Positions 62,759 through 64,000 of a DNA stretch of 64,000 bases are shown here, in pieces (the stretch's first letter is position 1; every line of letters starts with the position of its first letter). This stretch comes from an uncultured Campylobacter sp. (lineage in GTDB: Bacteria > Campylobacterota > Campylobacteria > Campylobacterales > Campylobacteraceae). The position numbers and the translations under genes were made by a program. The notes below the pieces were generated by a model. It had not been told where the DNA came from and did no database searches. It saw only the letters and a list, made by a program, of their open reading frames with translations. The stretch is from NCBI RefSeq assembly GCF_963518785.1, contig NZ_CAUQKJ010000003.1:211898-275897 (forward strand), in the 5' to 3' direction.

Positions 62759-63116
62759 TTAAATTTGCCCCTCGATACTAAGTAGATCGCCGAAAATTTC
62801 TTTGCAATACTGAATGAAACGTTTGGGAATTTTGACGCCGCGGATATCCACGGCGATGACGCCGTCTTGGACTTCAAAAACGATAAGCTCGCTAGTTATT
62901 TTCACTGCTTTGCAGCCGTTATAGCATACGTCGCCTACACTTGGCGTATAAGCCGTTATGCGGTGCGTCCTCGTACCGCTCGAGCTTGATCGGTCTTTGG
63001 AAAAGCAGATAGTTCTTATAGTCGTATTCGTCGTCCGCTAGGCCTATCATATAATAATTCTCGGCGCTGTTTTTGGAAGCTGTCGCAATACCGGCTTGAA
63101 AATTTAGTCTAAACAT
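62759..63116 (-). pseudogene. Imm10-like immunity gene with a frameshift
   Basis: From ATG 63116 the minus strand reads MFRLNFQAGIATASKNSAEN, YYMIGLADDEYDYKNYLLFQ, RPIKLERYED, the hallmark Imm10 N-terminus. Near 62965 a one-base shift is needed to reach HRITAYTPSVGDVCYNGCKA, ELIVFEVQDGVIAVDIRG and a stop at 62759. The intact product would be about 119 residues. Imm10 proteins neutralise polymorphic toxins. No toxin is nearby. Confidence 0.6.
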
Positions 63117-63160
63117 AAATTCTGCTTTGGCAAAAAGCGGCAAATTTTACCGCTTTAAGT

Positions 63161-64000
63161 TTACACGAGCTGTGCGCCCCCGCCTTTTACAACCTCGCCG
63201 ATAACGTAGCCATCGGTGTTAGCGAGCACAAAGTCAGCGTTTTCTTTCGGAGCTACGACGATCATGCCAACGCCCATGTTAAACGTCCTCATCATCTCGG
63301 CCGGCTCGACCTTTTGCGCGATGATTTTAAATATTTCAGGTGTGCGGATCGCGGCGTGTTTGATCTTTGCACCCAGCCCCTGTGGAAATACTCGCGGCAG
63401 ATTTTCCACGATACCGCCGCCCGTGATGTGCGCGAGCGCGTGGATCTTGTCTTTTAAATTTAAAAAGTCGCCGACGTAGATCCTGGTCGGCTCCAAAAGA
63501 ATGTCGATGAGCGCGCGACCGTCTACTTTGTCGTCAAATTTTAGCCCCAGCTCGGCGACCACTTTGCGCGCGAGCGAGAAGCCGTTTGAGTGCAGACCGC
63601 TGCTAGGAAGCGCGATAAGCACGTCGCCCTCGCGGACGAACTTGCTACGGTCGATCTCGTCTTCCTCGGCGATACCCACGGCAAAGCCCGCTAGGTCGAA
63701 ATCGCCCTTTTCATACATCGAGGGCATCTCCGCCGTTTCGCCGCCGATCAGCGCGCAGCGGGCGAGTTTGCAGCCCTCGGCGATGCTTTTTACGACCTCT
63801 TTGGCGTCACGGGTCTCGAGCTTCGCCGTCGCGTAGTAGTCTAGGAAAAATAGCGGCTCGGCGAAGTTGCAGATGAGGTCGTTCACGCACATTGCGACGA
63901 GATCCTGCCCTACGCCGTCAAATTTACGAGCGTCGATTGCGAGCCGCAGCTTTGTGCCCACGCCGTCGGTAGCGCCTAGGATCGCAGGTTTTTTGTAGCC
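63161..64000 (-). CDS. purM: Phosphoribosylformylglycinamidine cyclo-ligase (partial)
   Basis: AIR synthase of purine synthesis. The minus-strand frame is open to the window edge. LGATDGVGTKLRLA at the edge is the family's ATP/substrate motif, followed by CVNDLICNFAEPLFFLDYYA, CALIGGETAEMPSMY, ALPSSGLHSNGFSLARKV and AHITGGGIVENLPRVFP. The N-terminal 50 or so residues are outside the window. The C-terminal Cys/Gly tail is normal. Confidence 0.95.
   Translation of the reverse strand, partial: GYKKPAILGATDGVGTKLRLAIDARKFDGVGQDLVAMCVNDLICNFAEPLFFLDYYATAKLETRDAKEVVKSIAEGCKLARCALIGGETAEMPSMYEKGDFDLAGFAVGIAEEDEIDRSKFVREGDVLIALPSSGLHSNGFSLARKVVAELGLKFDDKVDGRALIDILLEPTRIYVGDFLNLKDKIHALAHITGGGIVENLPRVFPQGLGAKIKHAAIRTPEIFKIIAQKVEPAEMMRTFNMGVGMIVVAPKENADFVLANTDGYVIGEVVKGGGAQLV

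Noticed and set aside
1..64000. CRISPR array, tRNA or rRNA genes
   Set aside because: No regularly spaced direct repeats and no cloverleaf or rRNA-like segments were recognised in reading the window.

Overview
The window looks like chromosomal DNA of a Campylobacter-type bacterium (Campylobacterota). The gene families (topA, dcd, ansB, pycB-pckA, dnaG, rnhA-rnc-aroC, sapC, cysQ, pldA, ygbA) and the gene order of the dnaG/TPR/rnhA/rnc/aroC block fit that group. Coding DNA is GC-rich for the genus, which suggests an oral or gut species of the C. gracilis/C. rectus type rather than C. jejuni; that is inference from composition. No rRNA, tRNA or CRISPR array was recognised.

Layout. 1-4903: a partial antiporter, a phosphodiesterase swollen by a low-complexity insert, topA and dcd, all on the minus strand. 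5027-9855: periplasmic asparaginase, accB-accC, and a TPR-like protein. 10093-15973: a tight five-gene run (carbamoylase, AbgA-like amidohydrolase, PepE, DcuC-type carrier, PepT) that looks like a peptide or N-acyl amino acid salvage operon. 15974-17139: decayed genes. 17526-25940: SapC, CysQ, a pseudopilin, a DsbB-like protein, a TRAP permease pair, pycB and pckA. 25915-35247: a CAP lipoprotein, a PP-loop enzyme, primase, a LapB-like TPR protein, RNase HI, RNase III and chorismate synthase. 35374-42383: accessory DNA with a swollen acetyltransferase, small membrane and secreted proteins, gene fragments and duplications. 42587-50307: AI-2E-type exporter, YgbA, MobA, PldA, IlvE, an SPFH protein and HisIE. 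50545-53308: immunity-type orphan genes and pseudogenes. 53363-61084: an AT-rich foreign island. 61154-64000: a YqhD-like dehydrogenase, a frameshifted Imm10-like gene and partial purM.

The island carries an IS1595-type transposase with an amber codon at position 3, a neighbouring ORF that may be a passenger gene, a small HTH regulator, and a complete LlaJI-like restriction-modification system: two 5-methylcytosine methyltransferases, a 208-residue protein of unknown role, an McrB-like GTPase and a LlaJI-type nuclease subunit. A 23-bp imperfect inverted repeat lies at the two edges. The island sits between a truncated AraC/YqhC-like regulator and the yqhD-like gene, so it may have split an ancestral divergent pair.

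The most striking signal is not a gene. The host DNA is saturated with the palindromic hexamer RAATTY (AAATTT, AAATTC, GAATTT, GAATTC). It is dense between genes, is paired into hairpins after accC and aroC, and builds low-complexity inserts in otherwise conserved enzymes (HisIE, DnaG, PldA, an acetyltransferase, a YfcE-like phosphodiesterase). In the conserved HisI and HisE domains and in a sampled piece of the island it is at about chance level. In C. jejuni, RAATTY is the methylation motif (CtsM) that marks DNA as acceptable for natural transformation. The simplest hypothesis is that RAATTY behaves here like a self-spreading DNA uptake sequence; the pseudopilin gene at 19199 may belong to the matching uptake machine.
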